Source: Zygnema circumcarinatum
Taxonomy: Eukaryota > Streptophyta > Zygnematophyceae > Zygnematales > Zygnemataceae
Assembly: GCA_037447605.1 (NCBI GenBank)
Contig: CM074804.1
Span: 5,918,162-5,982,161, forward strand
Length of the DNA: 64,000 nt
Direction of reading: 5' to 3'
Shown here: positions 21,578-35,100 of the stretch, piece after piece
How the letters are laid out: each line of letters starts with the position of its first letter
How positions within the stretch are numbered: position 1 is the stretch's first letter
Notes under the pieces: generated by a model
Databases searched by the model: none
The model's input: only the letters and a program-made list of their open reading frames with translations
Told to the model about the DNA's origin: nothing
Position numbers and translations under genes: made by a program

Positions 21578-24500
21578 ATGAATAGTGCCGCTGTTCTCGT
21601 TGTTTTCATCATCATAACAATGTACCACTGTGCATGTTTTGGAATTTCGCCCCCTGGTGAGTCATAAGGATTACATGTAGGCAATGCAGTTAAAACGCAA
21701 GCAACGTGGTCAGCTATGAGTTATAGTGTAGTTCATCAATGCCTTCCAAGCATTTGCAGGCATTTGAAAGGACTTAATATCAGCCCACACAAATGCCTAA
21801 ATCTCATTTTGGCAACAACAAAAATGATACGTACTGATAGGCTATACGTGGGCAATGACTCAATTTACGTTACGACTCATTTGTTCGAGTAACAGAATAA
21901 CTGATCAAGTTTGCAAGTATTCTAGAACTTGCTGATTTGCTTTACAAACTCTTCCACTTTTAAGGAGCTAGTCTCTAGTCGGCAAAACGAGCTTTCTACT
22001 AATTGTCCGAACTGTTGGTAGTATGAAAATCGTACCAGTATGTCGACAATGGCATTGTTTTGAAAGATGCAATGCAATTTTATTAAAGTGGATTATGCCC
22101 TTATCCGTTTGTGAAAGCTTCTGAGAGCGACTATCGCCATGACTGTGACTAGTGGTACAAGTCATCCAAGGTGGTATGTGAAATTTCTGCATCGTCCCAA
22201 GGGAGACGAACTGAATGGAACTGCACTCATTTCTGAATTAGGAATGTCGAAAATATCCTGTTTAAGCTGATCATGCTGAACTCCCTTTGTCATTCACATG
22301 AGTCTGCGTAGTGCATATCGATTGACGGAGCTGAAACGGAATGGTCGTCCGCACGACGTATCACGAAGTGGTTTTATTTACGCAAAGGATTTTACCCGTG
22401 AATAGCTGTTTGGTTAACATTCTGGCAAACTCTGTATTACTGACCTGGATCTTCAAAACGCGGGCCTTAAACTTCTCTGCTCCAAGTCAATTGCAGAGGG
22501 AGAAATTGATTCATTTGCATGGAGTGAAATCTTTTGTCTAAGAGTGGGGTAGAATATGATCTGACGTAATGAAACGGATGAAACGGTCTCCGCTGCAAAA
22601 GGGCATAGTTTTTTAAAAAGCTACACGTTTTTTTCTTGCCATTCTTGCAGACGATGCCGCTTCCTTCGCGTTCAATCCTCTACTTGCTCCAGCCACCATC
22701 TCCAGCTTGCCTCGCCGTCTCCTTCAATCTGAATCAACCTCTTTACTCGCTGCCCCTCCACCGCCTTTTGATCTCGGTTGTCAAATCCTTGGACCCGCCT
22801 TTTGCTCATCGCCATCCCCTCCACCTCCTCCACCAACAGGATGTATCAGTTATGGCAGCGTGCAAGCGTGCACTTGCGGATCAGAATCAGGCATTCAGAC
22901 ATGTCTCGTGAGTGGCGTGCTCGGGCCGTGCAATTGTCCAACCACAAGTTTGTTCTCTCATCCTTCATTGAAAAGCCTTTTACGAAATCAGCATACAGGA
23001 ATTTTTCAAGGCCCGAGACTGTTGCTTAGATTGCGAGGTCTTGTGTGAATTGCCAATCATTTTCATCTCTGCCCTCAAGGTTAATCTGGACACCAGAGGT
23101 TCATCAGGGATGCTAATTTCTTTTTTACCCATTTGCCTGAATGCTAGCTATGATCCCTCCTTTTTTTTTCGGCTTAAGCAGTTTGAACTGCCGGAAATCG
23201 TACAATCGTATGTGTTTCATGTCCTCCTCTATTTTTACCGAAAGGATGCTCGATATCTTTGCCAGGTTTCGTAATCATTATGATCCCAATTCTGTTTCTA
23301 GAAGACAAAAGTAATGTACAGGTCGGGCCCTAGAGAAGGCGCATGGTACGCTTAGTCGGTACATTATTGCTGTCATTTCCCATAGGCAGGCGAAGATCTC
23401 GCTATGTGCGTCAATTATAGGGAGATGATGACCTTGGCCTTGTCAGGCATTTCATATGAAAACAGTCGACTTTGACTTTTGTTATCACCTCTGGAAATAC
23501 ATTTTCCCAAGTGCGCTAAGTGAGTGCGGCAGGATTCTTGGTCATATTGATCTTTTGAGCTAGCCTTTCCTAATAGCTTCTTCATGTAAAAGTCGCGTTC
23601 ACAGCTGAAGATTATCCGCTTGAAACAGAGAAATGCATGAAATTCGAGTGGTGAGAAGATCGGAAATTTTGTGTTGTGCTTTCTTGGATGTGCTTTTTCT
23701 TCCCTCACCGCCGTCCAGCCGATTGTTAATAGTTGTCTCTTCCTCCATGACCAGATTTCTCCCCTTCGGCCCCTGCCGTTCCTATCCTCCCTTCTTCACC
23801 TTCACCTTCCTCGGTTCCAAGTGTGCCATACCTCCCCTTGTCCTCCCCCTCCGCCCTCCCCTCCGAGCCGCCCCCCTGCAGTCCGGGCAGCGCCGTCAGC
23901 TGTTCCTGCAACTTCGAGTCCACCGCCGCAGTGCAGGACGGGGCTGGGACGCAGCCTTGCCTGGAAAATGGCACGCTTGGGCCCTGCAATTGCACGGGAG
24001 GTAAGGCAGACCCTCCTTGGACTCGTTGTGAAGACATTTGAGTCGTTTCGTTCAGCAATTTTTCTGAGTTGTTGGACCTTCTCAATCTGCTTACTCCTTC
24101 GATTGCCTTGTGCATTCATCTCATCCATTTTTTTCCACTTCATCTCTCCTTGAGTCTTGAGATCTTTCTCTATCTCTTCCACACATCTTATGCCCCCCCT
24201 TGTACTTGCTTTGCTGACGTCTTGCCGGTGTTTGTGTCCGTTCAGTCAGCTTGCCCTTCAACTTTCATTCTGACCCCTTGGAAAGTCCTTTTTGACCTCC
24301 TATCCCTCATTCACCCAATTTTGACAGCAAACAAGCGTTGGCTGCTGTGCAGGCTCCACCCCTCGACTGACTGAAAAGGATATTGCTATCACTATTGGCA
24401 CCATTGGCGGTGCTGTCGGTCTCGCTGTTGTGGTGATGCTGGCAGGAGTGGCAGTGACTCATTGCAGGCATCGCGGGAGAGTGAAAGACGAGGAGCAAGC

Positions 24501-27500
24501 CCGGCTTAGGGTGAAGGAGACCGGCCGAGGTGAGGTATTTTCCCTTGCAATGTGGGTAGGAGCGGAATCATGGAAGCTAAATTATATAGATACAGATACA
24601 GGTGACTAAAAGACTCTGTATAGATTTGCTTGTTATCGAGAGACACTCCAAGACTGTTTTTCCAGCAACTGCCTTTTATTGCAACAGCTGATTTGGACAA
24701 TTATTTATTTCAAATTCCAGTCAGCTAGAGTTTCATTCAGAACATTGCTGAAAAGTTGCTCCGGTTTGTATGCATGTTGGTAGCAGTAAACTTGCTCCTT
24801 CGCAGTATGAAGCCTTTTCCACTGCTGCAGCTGTATTGCAGGAATTGTATTGGTCTCATCTTTGCTTTATCTCAAGCAACTCAGAAAAAGCTCCATTCTC
24901 CCCTTTTAGAGTACTGGATAAGAAGAAGCACCCATGAGCAGTTGGTTGTCTCACAATGTGCAGCCTTATCAGGGGCCCCCGTTTTCGAAAACTCTTCACG
25001 AGTTGAAGGAGCGGGCCCTTCCGTTCGTCCCCCGACATCGTCTCGCCCTCGCAATGCAGGCGAGGGAGATGCCCCCTCCACTGGAGAATTCGAGGACAAT
25101 GGGTTGCCCCTTAATGTGCCAGAAAGGAGGACGAGGGGTCCATCGACTCCTCCGCTTCTCCCTCTTCCTTTGTCGTCTCCATTGGCATCGGCATCGGCAT
25201 TGAGAGCTGCTCCGGATTCTGTTCCCAGTTCTGCATTCCAAAGGGGAGCGGTAGCTGCCCCGCCCGCAAGAGATGCTTCTGCAACATCGGCCGTTCGGGA
25301 GGGTGTGATCCACATAGATGAGGGGGAGGCAACAGATAACAAAGTGGGCGAATTCTCGACACAGAGCGAGGAGTTAAATGCAAGGTATGTTCCATTCTGC
25401 AGCGCCTTGTCCACACACGTATGCATACAAAACCATAATGAAGAAAGAGACTTAGAAAGAGGCCCCTGATTTGAGTTAGTTATGGGCGAGTCTATGACGT
25501 GATCGGGGTTTGTGCTATCTGTAATATGACAGCCAATTTGGAAATTTTCTTACATGATATTTACAGAGTAGGCAGCGTTAGAAGAAGCAGTGGAGCGGAT
25601 GAGGCGTACATTGAACAATTTCCGTCAGGAAAAGTCGCACTGGTGGAGAGAATCGCCAAAGACCCAGAGGTACAGTATTGAATATGTTGGGACCGCTCAA
25701 ATTGGTGTTCTAAGGAATACGAGTGAAATATAACTTTTCGAAAATTAAAAGAGCACCAATTTATTGGATCTGCAGTAGTAGTTAGCTCAGAAATTTCAGG
25801 GTCAATGCCATTGGAAAATATAACAAAGGCAGGCAAAAAGAGGACCTGCTTTAGCGTTGTCGTTTTTGCTACGATACCGTCGTTTGGTCAGTCAATCAGA
25901 AGAAGGTGAAGTGGCTGTCTCACTCTTGAAGTAGTCAGTCGAGATTACAGAAGGAACCCGAATTAAAGGGTTGTACTGAACCTGACGGGACCTTTTTTTG
26001 ACGCGCAGATGAGTCAGGAGGTCTCCTCTGCAAAGTTGGACAGAATTGGGCAATTAAGACATCGGCACATTGTCGACCTTTTGGCTTATCGCTACGATCC
26101 AACACACCCCCAGCTGGCAACTCTCCACATGCCTCTTGGCAACCTCGAGCACAAACTTCAAGGTGGTTTCCTTCTCCGACTCGAACAATAGCAATTGCAG
26201 AATAGCTCGGACAGTAACCTGAATGGTTGAGAATAGGTCTGACGGATTGGCTTGCGCTCACTAGCAGGGACTGACCCTATAATTTCTTTTTTGAGATCAG
26301 CAAGTGTGCCTATTCATTGCTGTCTGATCGCTTTTAGGTTCCTCGAAGACACTATCTTTGACAGCCATCCTCAGTTGCCCACATCTTGTTACATTCGCAG
26401 TGAGAGATGAGCAGGGGCGGTCTCTTTTCTCGTGGGGAAAACGCATTGTTGCACTCCTTGAGGCGGCGAGAGGGCTCGCCTTTGCGCATTCGCGCAAGCC
26501 TCCGACCGTCCATGGCCATCTGAGGACGCGATACATTCAGTTTGGCAGCGACTGGGAAGCGAGAATCGGATACTTTGCGGCTGCACAGCTATGGGCCCCT
26601 GAGAGTTCAAAGACAGCTGGATATGGGTGAGTTCACTGAGTCAATAGGTTATGGTGGATGGAGATACGAGAATTGCAGCGAATGGACCACAAAATCCTAA
26701 AAATGTACAGTCAGATGAAACTTCAGCTCTCAAGTCTTTCTCGGCTCAGATGAACCAATGTAAGCCATCAAACTGTCACAGGACACTATTCAGAATTTCA
26801 GCCAAAATAGTGTGACAGTCAGTGTAAATGGGTTCGTATGCCTGCTATGATAATTGCTGGATGTCCTCGCAATTTTGAAATCGTGGTCCCATCCCAGAGC
26901 ACAAGCATCACATGCCGTCATCAAATTCCTTCGAAGTCGGCCTCTAACATGCGTGAATTTTCAGTCAGTACGGCTTAAACTATTATTCACATTCAGATGT
27001 GAGTGACTGGTTTCTTGGGGCGTAGGATCATGAGTTTTGGCTAAGTATAGCCGATCTTTATTCGTGTGGTGTAGGTACACGGCTCCTGAGGTGCTCAATG
27101 GAGGAAAGGCCACAACCGAATCGGATGTATATAGCTTTGGAGTTGTCATGCTGGAAGTTATCTCAGGGATGAAGCCACTTGACCCAAATCGACCTCCGGA
27201 CTTGCATAATCTCGTCGCTTGGGTGAGTTCAAGTTTGAGCCTCTTTTCTTAAAAGAAAGCACACAAATCACAAGATGATGTGCCGTGGGTCATCTCTCTC
27301 GATGCTGCTGAAGTCACGATTTCATCAATCCAAAATCTGAAACTTGGAACCCCTGTAGGAGTCAAGAAGGGGTCTTGCAGTAGTGCGTCATCCTGCAGAT
27401 GACTATTAGTGTTAAAAAGCGTTTTCACGCAGCAGATGAGCATTGTCCCTCATTGGGTGCTGGACAATACGAGTGCCCATTTGGAACTGCATCTGCCCAC

Positions 27501-29448
27501 CAAGTGTGACAGTAGTTTCTTAGATGCAGTGAAAGCCCATGGACGCAAGCCGACTCAATTTTTACAGGAAAAACGCAGACAATACTGCAAAAAATGGCTC
27601 ATCCTTGCCAATCGTCCACGCTTGCCATCGCCCATTGCCATCCTTGCCACTCTTGCATTGCCCCTGCTGCTCCTGGAATGCCTTGGCAGATGCATTCCAT
27701 TGTTCTTGCTCTGATGCTTGCTGTAAGTCTTGCTGGGTACTTGCTGGGTCATTTCTTGCTGTTATGCTTCACATTGTCTGCTTTGAAGCCTGAACCAGGT
27801 CTATACCTCACTTCTTCCTACAGGCTCGCCCATATCTCAAAAGCAAAGCTTCCCTGCCGTTCCTCGTGGATCCCGCCCTCGGCTGCAACTTCTCCCGCAT
27901 GGCTCTCTTCGAGTGAGTCTCAGCCAGCATGCCAGGCTTCATATGAAAATAGGCTAATATGATAATAGCCATAATGATAATAATGATATAATGATGATAT
28001 GATAATGGCTTGAGCTTGTTTTGGTCCCTGCGTATGTAGTACTAGAGTATGTTTAGGATCCTTAATGGCTGTCTTGGAAATTGTTAGAACAACATTGTTT
28101 GATCTGAACAATTAACACAGTGGAGATGGGTATTCGGGGGAGGGCTCCTTAGGCTTGGGCCTTTGCTTGCTCAATGTCTCCACGAGGACCCTTGTCAAAG
28201 GTGCAGCATGTCGCACGTTTTGGAGGTTCTTGTTGCCGTTCAGTCGATGGCAGTGACAGAGGAGCTCGACCGGGGATCTAATGTTCACGAGGAGAGGAAG
28301 GCTGAGTGTGAAGTACAGCAGACTACATTAGACGGCAAGGTCGGTACGGTTGATCGCCTAATCTTATTTCCTAGAACGATGTGCTTGTTGCTTCCTCACA
28401 TTCTACAGAAGGAAAGGTGGAGGATGCCTGGGGTCAAGCATCGTTGACAACAGATGTTTAAAGGGGCACCTCGTTTCTGTGGTGATTGCATTGCAGGCTA
28501 AAGAGCAGGCAGCGGAGGATACAACAGCTTCGAGGCCCGACCATACAACCTCAAATCCCACCGCTGCTTTGCCGTCTGTTGCACATATTGTGGCAGTGAA
28601 ACTGAAGGAAAGTGCTGGCAGGGACGTCCACGAGGATAGATCGACATCGGCTGACTCTCAAGAGATAAGAAAGAAACAATTGGAAAGCAGCAACAGAAGA
28701 ACTACAACTAACTCTACGAATTCCACCGCAGCTAAAGCGCCCGTGTCCCCGAAATTAATAGGGGATGCAGAGAAGCTCAGCAGAAAGCATCCAATCAAGT
28801 ACCAAAAGGTGAAGTTTCGAGCCTGTGACCGTTGGCAGCAAACTCTTTAGGCCGTATGTTCCTTTCCTCGTTCTGGGGAGTGTCCCTTTGATGTTGAACC
28901 TCTTCTCCTATGCTCACAATTGAATTTGTGTAACATTTGACAAGATCCAAGGTGCAGTCAGTGACAGTATAGAGTGCAGATTTGCACTATGACATCAGCA
29001 ATCAAAATCGTCAAATCTAGACCTACTTTAAGTCCAACCTTTGACATGCACCATGCCTCTGTCTTGTTTTCAGAACCCTCCGAAGTTATGAAGAATTTGA
29101 AACTTCGACTTGCTCACCTGCGTTTCTGATTTTGTGTTTCTGCAAACCACTGAACAGGCGGCAGAGCAAGAAGTAGAGCCTCTTTCGTTAAACCCCAACC
29201 GGCTGAATAGCACCACCGTCAAGTCCCCGAAGCTAGTGTCTAATCCCCTTTTTTCTCAGCATCAAGATTTGAGGGCGGATGCTCGGGACCTTCCTCGACG
29301 AGTGCCAGAGCTCGCCAGCAAAAGACAGTCCCGTGTGGTCCTTGGGAACTTGTCTACATCAAGTGGGAAGAAGCAGGAGGCTCTTGGCGCGAGAGATTCA
29401 TACATTTCGTGGAGGGCTGGCATTGACTTTTACGAATACCCAGACTGA
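21578..29448 (+). CDS. Receptor-like pseudokinase with duplicated cysteine module
   Basis: Thirteen exons: 21578-21656, 22651-22947, 23755-24000, 24353-24529, 24964-25384, 25567-25669, 26009-26162, 26338-26626, 27075-27222, 27824-27912, 28153-28339, 28497-28808, 29158-29448; 930 residues. Exon 1 encodes a signal peptide (MNSAAVLVVFIIITMYHCAC). Exons 2 and 3 each end a Pro-rich stretch with a Cys module finishing GPCNC. Exon 4 carries the membrane helix (about 219-241). Exon 5 is a Ser/Pro-rich juxtamembrane linker. Exons 6-11 form a kinase fold with APEVL and DVYSFGVVMLEVISG, but the VAVK Lys is Val433, the HGD Asp is His553 and DFG is YFA (571-573), so catalysis is not expected. A 210-residue polar tail follows. 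It is probably a plasma-membrane scaffold or co-receptor; the ligand is unknown. Donors gtttgt (exon 2) and gtcggt (exon 11) are weak but keep phase. Confidence 0.85.
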
Positions 29449-30699
29449 GGCAGCTTGTCGAGCAATATAGCCTATACATAGTAGGATTCCTTGCAGACCA
29501 GCTTTGCGCTTTTGTGGTACAGGACTAGAGCTTAAGCATTCATTTCGAGTGCATCAGGCGGCACATTGACTCGTGAACTGAGCTGCTTAGAAAAAATATG
29601 TGATAGACGCCGATACGTTTTTTGTATTGTAGACAGCACATAGCGGGCTAGGCAGAGGTTTCTGCTGCTTCCAGCACCTTCTGTTCTATGGCACTTGGCA
29701 TACACCAAAGACTTCAGGAGTTGACGGCAGGGATGCTTCGAGTGTTCTCGACTGCCATGCTTTCGCAACTCGTGTTTAATAAGTGAAACCAACGTCTCTC
29801 TTCATTTCACAGCCCAACAGATGAAATTATTCCAAAACCCGAACTCCACAGGTTTAAGGGGCAGTCAGTACACATGAAGAAAATAGAGAGCATCGGCAGA
29901 GAAAACACTGTCCTACACTATCAAGTCCCGCATTTGCAGTAAACCGACAGAAAACGATCCTAAAATTAACCTTGTACGCAGTCCAAGGTGTAGGCGAGCA
30001 TCCTCCTGCAGCTATTGCTTAGTCAAACACTTCTACCCAGTCGCTGTCAAGAGAGACGCAATGCCATCTGATCTTCAGCTCACTAAAAAGTGCACCAAAA
30101 AGCAGTCACATAACTGAAGCCTGCTGGCGCTACTAGTCGGACACCCTAAATTGAGAGTACCTAATATCTCATCTGCTAGCCGCACACTGCTTCGAGCTAT
30201 TCAAGTTGAAACCCTGAATTATATTTCACTCCTAGTCCAAACATTGATGCTTCCTTCGATTTCTGAGAAGTGCTGTCCAGGCAGCGCGCCTGCAGTCTCA
30301 GAACTACATACTGAATTCAATTTGAAGTAGCTGTCTCAGAACTTTAGAAGTAGAGGATATGAAAAGGAAAAGAAGAAAAGTTCACCGTACAACATGCAAA
30401 TAGACATTCCGCCAAAATACTGTCAGCTAGCAAAAACAGAGGTCCTGAGTGGCAACCCCGCGTGCTGAATACATCAAGCATCAACAGCAAAAAAAATAGA
30501 AAAATGCAATGCTAGCACCAAAGTGAGCAATTAACACAGGGCCGTCTGCAAATTTCAAGCTGCCATCATCGAACATTTTTGTCTGAATTCATTCCCAACA
30601 GCGAAGCGTACAAAAGCGGGTGTCTATTAAGAAAGCCAGAACACCAAGGTGGGGTGCTCCCTAACGCTATCTCAACAGAATCCGTTGTTCAAACTTCTA
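29449..30699. other. Tail-to-tail spacer between pseudokinase and S27a genes
   Basis: It holds the 3' flanks of both genes. A minus-strand frame at 29532-29792 has no recognisable features. I see no RNA gene or repeat. Confidence 0.5.
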
Positions 30700-31335
<636 letters not shown>

Positions 31336-32118
31336 GGCTGCCAACCCTACGAGGCAGCCGCCCTCCGCGGCTGGCACTCCGCTCCGGACTTGTCCCTCTT
31401 TGCGGAGCGCTCCTGCGCGGAGCGAAGCAGAGAGAGCCTCTGCGGCAGCCCGGCGCGCTCTTTATACGCCTCCGAAAAGGGTTCAAGCCCAGGATTCCAT
31501 GCCCCAGTTGCGGCGTAGTCTCTGTTAGCGGTAACGCGAGGGTCAACATTCCCTAGTGTCGATCCTTGCGAAATTCGACGTGCAAATTTAGAAACTAGAA
31601 ACGATAACAGGAACATGGAACGGATTCATGGAGACAGCGTCGAAGCACAGCACACTTATCGTCGCCTCTGCCTGTCCAACTGCTTCCTCCGGCACGAGTG
31701 CCAACATAGAACCGCATAACTCTGTTCCATGTCCGTACAGTCCCTGCTGAACGGCGCGCATAGAATACTGTACAGTACAGTACGCGCAGCAGTGTTACCC
31801 ACTGTACGGACGTGGTCTCGAAACCTAAAATCGTCGGCCCGGAGGGCCGCGCTGCCTTGAGACCTTACCGGCTTTATTTTGGAACGCGCGGCCCCGCCCG
31901 CCCGCCCGCCCGGCCTTCCCTTCGCGCGCCGTACAGTTCGGTACAAGGCCCTACGGCATCGGCCAACCGGCAGGGCCGCGCCGCGAAGTCCGCGTACGGA
32001 CTGACGGACGGACGCACGGACGGATGCACAAAACGGTCGGCGGACGCCTCCGCGGCAGCGTGCAGCACGCCAACCGCTCGTCCTCTCCTACGCCGGCTCT
32101 TGCTCGGGCCCTGCGGCC
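31336..32118. promoter_or_regulatory. Divergent promoter of S27a and ACBP4-like genes
   Basis: A GC-rich 783-bp region. It holds GTCCGTACAG (31733), a TACTGTACAGTACAGTACG tract (31768-31786), GTACGGACG (31804), CCGTACAG (31930) and a GTACGGACTGACGGACGGAC tract (31994-32013). A CCCGCC run lies at 31894-31911. The clustered CGTAC cores match what plant SBP factors bind, which is inference only. Confidence 0.5.
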
Positions 32119-35100
32119 ATGGCGCCTGCAGCAGGGAACTCGGCGCCTCTGCCGCCCTACCCCGACCGCTTCTACGCTGCAGCACAATACGCTGCTGTAC
32201 CGGGGACGTTGGAGATTGATCCGGAGGCGGAGCACCCCCCCAAGCCTTTCTCTGATCTCACGAGTCTTCTGCTCTATTCTCTTTATCAGCAGGTTAGGAG
32301 CCGGATTGGACGGTTTGACTGGACGAGGTTTTTTTTTTGCATTTTAATGTAGGAGCAGCTAGAAAAGGAATGCAGGTTACATTTTTGAAGTTCAGAAGCC
32401 GTCGAAGAGTTGTCATTTGCTGTTTTACAATTGTGAGGAATACTGGAGGAGTATCAGAGATATTTTTTTTGGTAGCTCGGGAAATTCAATGATCGCCCAG
32501 CTGAGAGATTCTTCCTTGCATTTCCTCGTTCTCACATTTCGAATGCCATTGCGGTTTATTTTGGAAACAAACTTCCGGATACTGCAACTTACTTTTCGCG
32601 TATAATGTAGCTTTAACGCCGCTTTGATTCCTTATGAATGCTGATCTGTTGAATGCTTATTTGCTTGTCGAACCAGGCGTCGTATGGGCCATGCACTACA
32701 CAAAAGCCATGGTTTCTGAATGTGGTGGAGAGTGCGAAGTGGGCAAGGTAGGGAACTGATCATTTCAGTCCAATCTGAGGACTTGCTTTTAGTGCTGTAT
32801 GTTCACAGGTCAAGCTAACAGTCGCCTAAAGCTCGTGTTGAAAACGTTTACGGCATTGCAGTTTATTAGTACGGTGCTTAAATTCAATCGCAAGTGCTTT
32901 CGATCGGACTCCTATGCCTTTGATATTTTCGTTTTCGAGCATACATCGCACATAATTTGGAGTTATCATGTTCGTTTGATGCAGTTGGAAGGAACTCGGG
33001 AACATGGCTCCCGTTGAAGCCATGAGGCTCTTTGTTCGTACTCTGGAGGTTTGGACTTCTTGTTAAGCTTTTTTTTTCTGATCAGCAAAAGCCTACTGCA
33101 TGCTCTAAACTTGTTTTGCCTTATTCTTTACTCGATCCACTGTTTTGATTGATCGTTCAAGGTCCTCTGGTATTTTCTGTGTCAGACTCAGTTTATTGAA
33201 AGTAAGACATGCATTTGCTGATGCAGGAAGAAGATCCGGAATGGTGGGTGAAAGCCCAGTCAAAACCAAGGTCTGCAGGCATGGTAAGTGAAAGGCGGGC
33301 TTATTAAATGAACACAGCACAGTGCTATAAATATTTTGGGGCTCATTAACGAGTTACGCTGGCTTATGAAATGGACTTTTGTGTGCCTGAGTGTTTCTGG
33401 GTTTTGACTGCTTCCTTGAAACAGGCTGGAGCTAATGGCAATCTAGAAGAATATGATGACGGTGCTCCTCTATCACCCGAGCTACCTTTCCTTCCCTGCA
33501 ATCAATGGCAACTACTTGAGGTTAAAGGGCGCAAACCAGCTGCACGGTATCAGGTGATTGTCGCACCTGCAATCTCTCTCTGAGATTCATCTAGTCCTTG
33601 TCTCGATTACCCACGCACACGCAAGTGCAATAGTTTGAGATTTTCCGTAGTGTTGCAATAACTTGAAAAGATCGGAGGGAAGACGCACGTAGGCCACATT
33701 CGACTAAGTGCATTGAAACTTTGGCAAGGTTTTCAACTGGGGACACAGAAGTGACTTTCGGTGGTATCCAGTTTTGTGCAGCACGTTTCAGTAATTATGT
33801 CGAAGAGGATATTTTTTATCGGTGGAAACGGAAATGGTCGCTTCTTGAACGACATACATGTGAGTTATCGTGCACTTTTACATGTAGTCAACTTACCATT
33901 CTGCCATGGTTTAAGTTCGTAAATATCCATTCACAAGATGCCGCAAAGTGAAGTTGTACATCCGAACTTACTCTGTTTCTCAAACGTTTTCAACGATTCA
34001 TGTCATTGCCCCCTTTTTATTATATGATCATCAGTAGCGTAAAAGGGATCATGTAAGCAAGCAAGAGGGAACTAAAGCCTTAAGACATGAAGTCGTTAAC
34101 CCGCCAATCACGGTCCTGATCCTGCGGTCGGGATTCTAGCTGGTTCTTCATTGCAGAGAGAGTTGTGTGGGCTTGATGCTCGAAACGACAGTGTCTGTGT
34201 TTTATCTTTCTTCACAAGATAGGGCTTGGGAAAATACAAGTCAAACCAATTGGTTTACGAAGGACTTTCAATCACCGTTTTTCATTTTTTTCCAATTGTA
34301 TGAATATGTGATTCAAAAACGCAGGTTTTGGATTTGACCAATCTCACATGGTCGAAGCTGGAGACACCTTCACCTGTAGTGTTTCCACCCTGTGCGGGTC
34401 ACAGAGGGGTACGCAAAGAAAAAAAAACGCATTTGCTCCCCTAATCATTTTCCATGAAGTAATGTTTATTGTCAAAGACGTAGTCGCTAAATACTGAACT
34501 ACGAGGAGCTGTCTCACGCCATAGTTCTCTGTGCAACAGGAGAAAACCGTTGTTCCTTTCCTTTGATCGACCAAATGACAGTTACCTCTTTGAACGTTGA
34601 GCGCAGCAAAAATGTGATGTCCATTTTAAGTCCTTCCAGATTTTTGCGACGAAAACATTTAGCGAGCGCATGAGCAGTCGATTGAATGTATTTATACGGT
34701 GGTTTGTGATCTGCAGGTCCAAATGGACCACAGAACTCTCTTGGTGATTGGAGGCCATTCGCATGAAGCCGCAGAGAGGGTGACTGGTCTGTTTCTCTAT
34801 GGTCCATCAGCTATGCATTTTTGGTGACTCTTTTACTACACGTGCAAGCAGGAATTCAGTGCTGCGTAGCGATAGATTTCAATTTCAACGATTTCGTTCA
34901 CATCCTTTCAGATAGGTCGATAACTTTGTTCACAATGTTGAATGAGCTTCATTTTCAATATTGAGCATCGCCTAATTCAAAGCAATTATTTTTGGTAATG
35001 CAGTGCGTGCTTTCAACATCTTTACACGGCAGTGGTCCCTCATCAAGACTAACGGGGAATCTCCGGTATGGCTATTTCATCCGTTGCCTTTTCGCATCCT

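Noticed and set aside
25567-26626. Idea that the kinase lost exons by mis-splicing and is really active
   Set aside because: The motif positions that should hold Lys, Asp and DFG are present in the joined frame but carry other residues; no alternative in-frame exon with the motifs was found.
27577-27700. Repeated TTGCCATC-like words considered as a CRISPR-like or tandem array
   Set aside because: Irregular spacing and low copy number inside an intron; ordinary low-complexity DNA.
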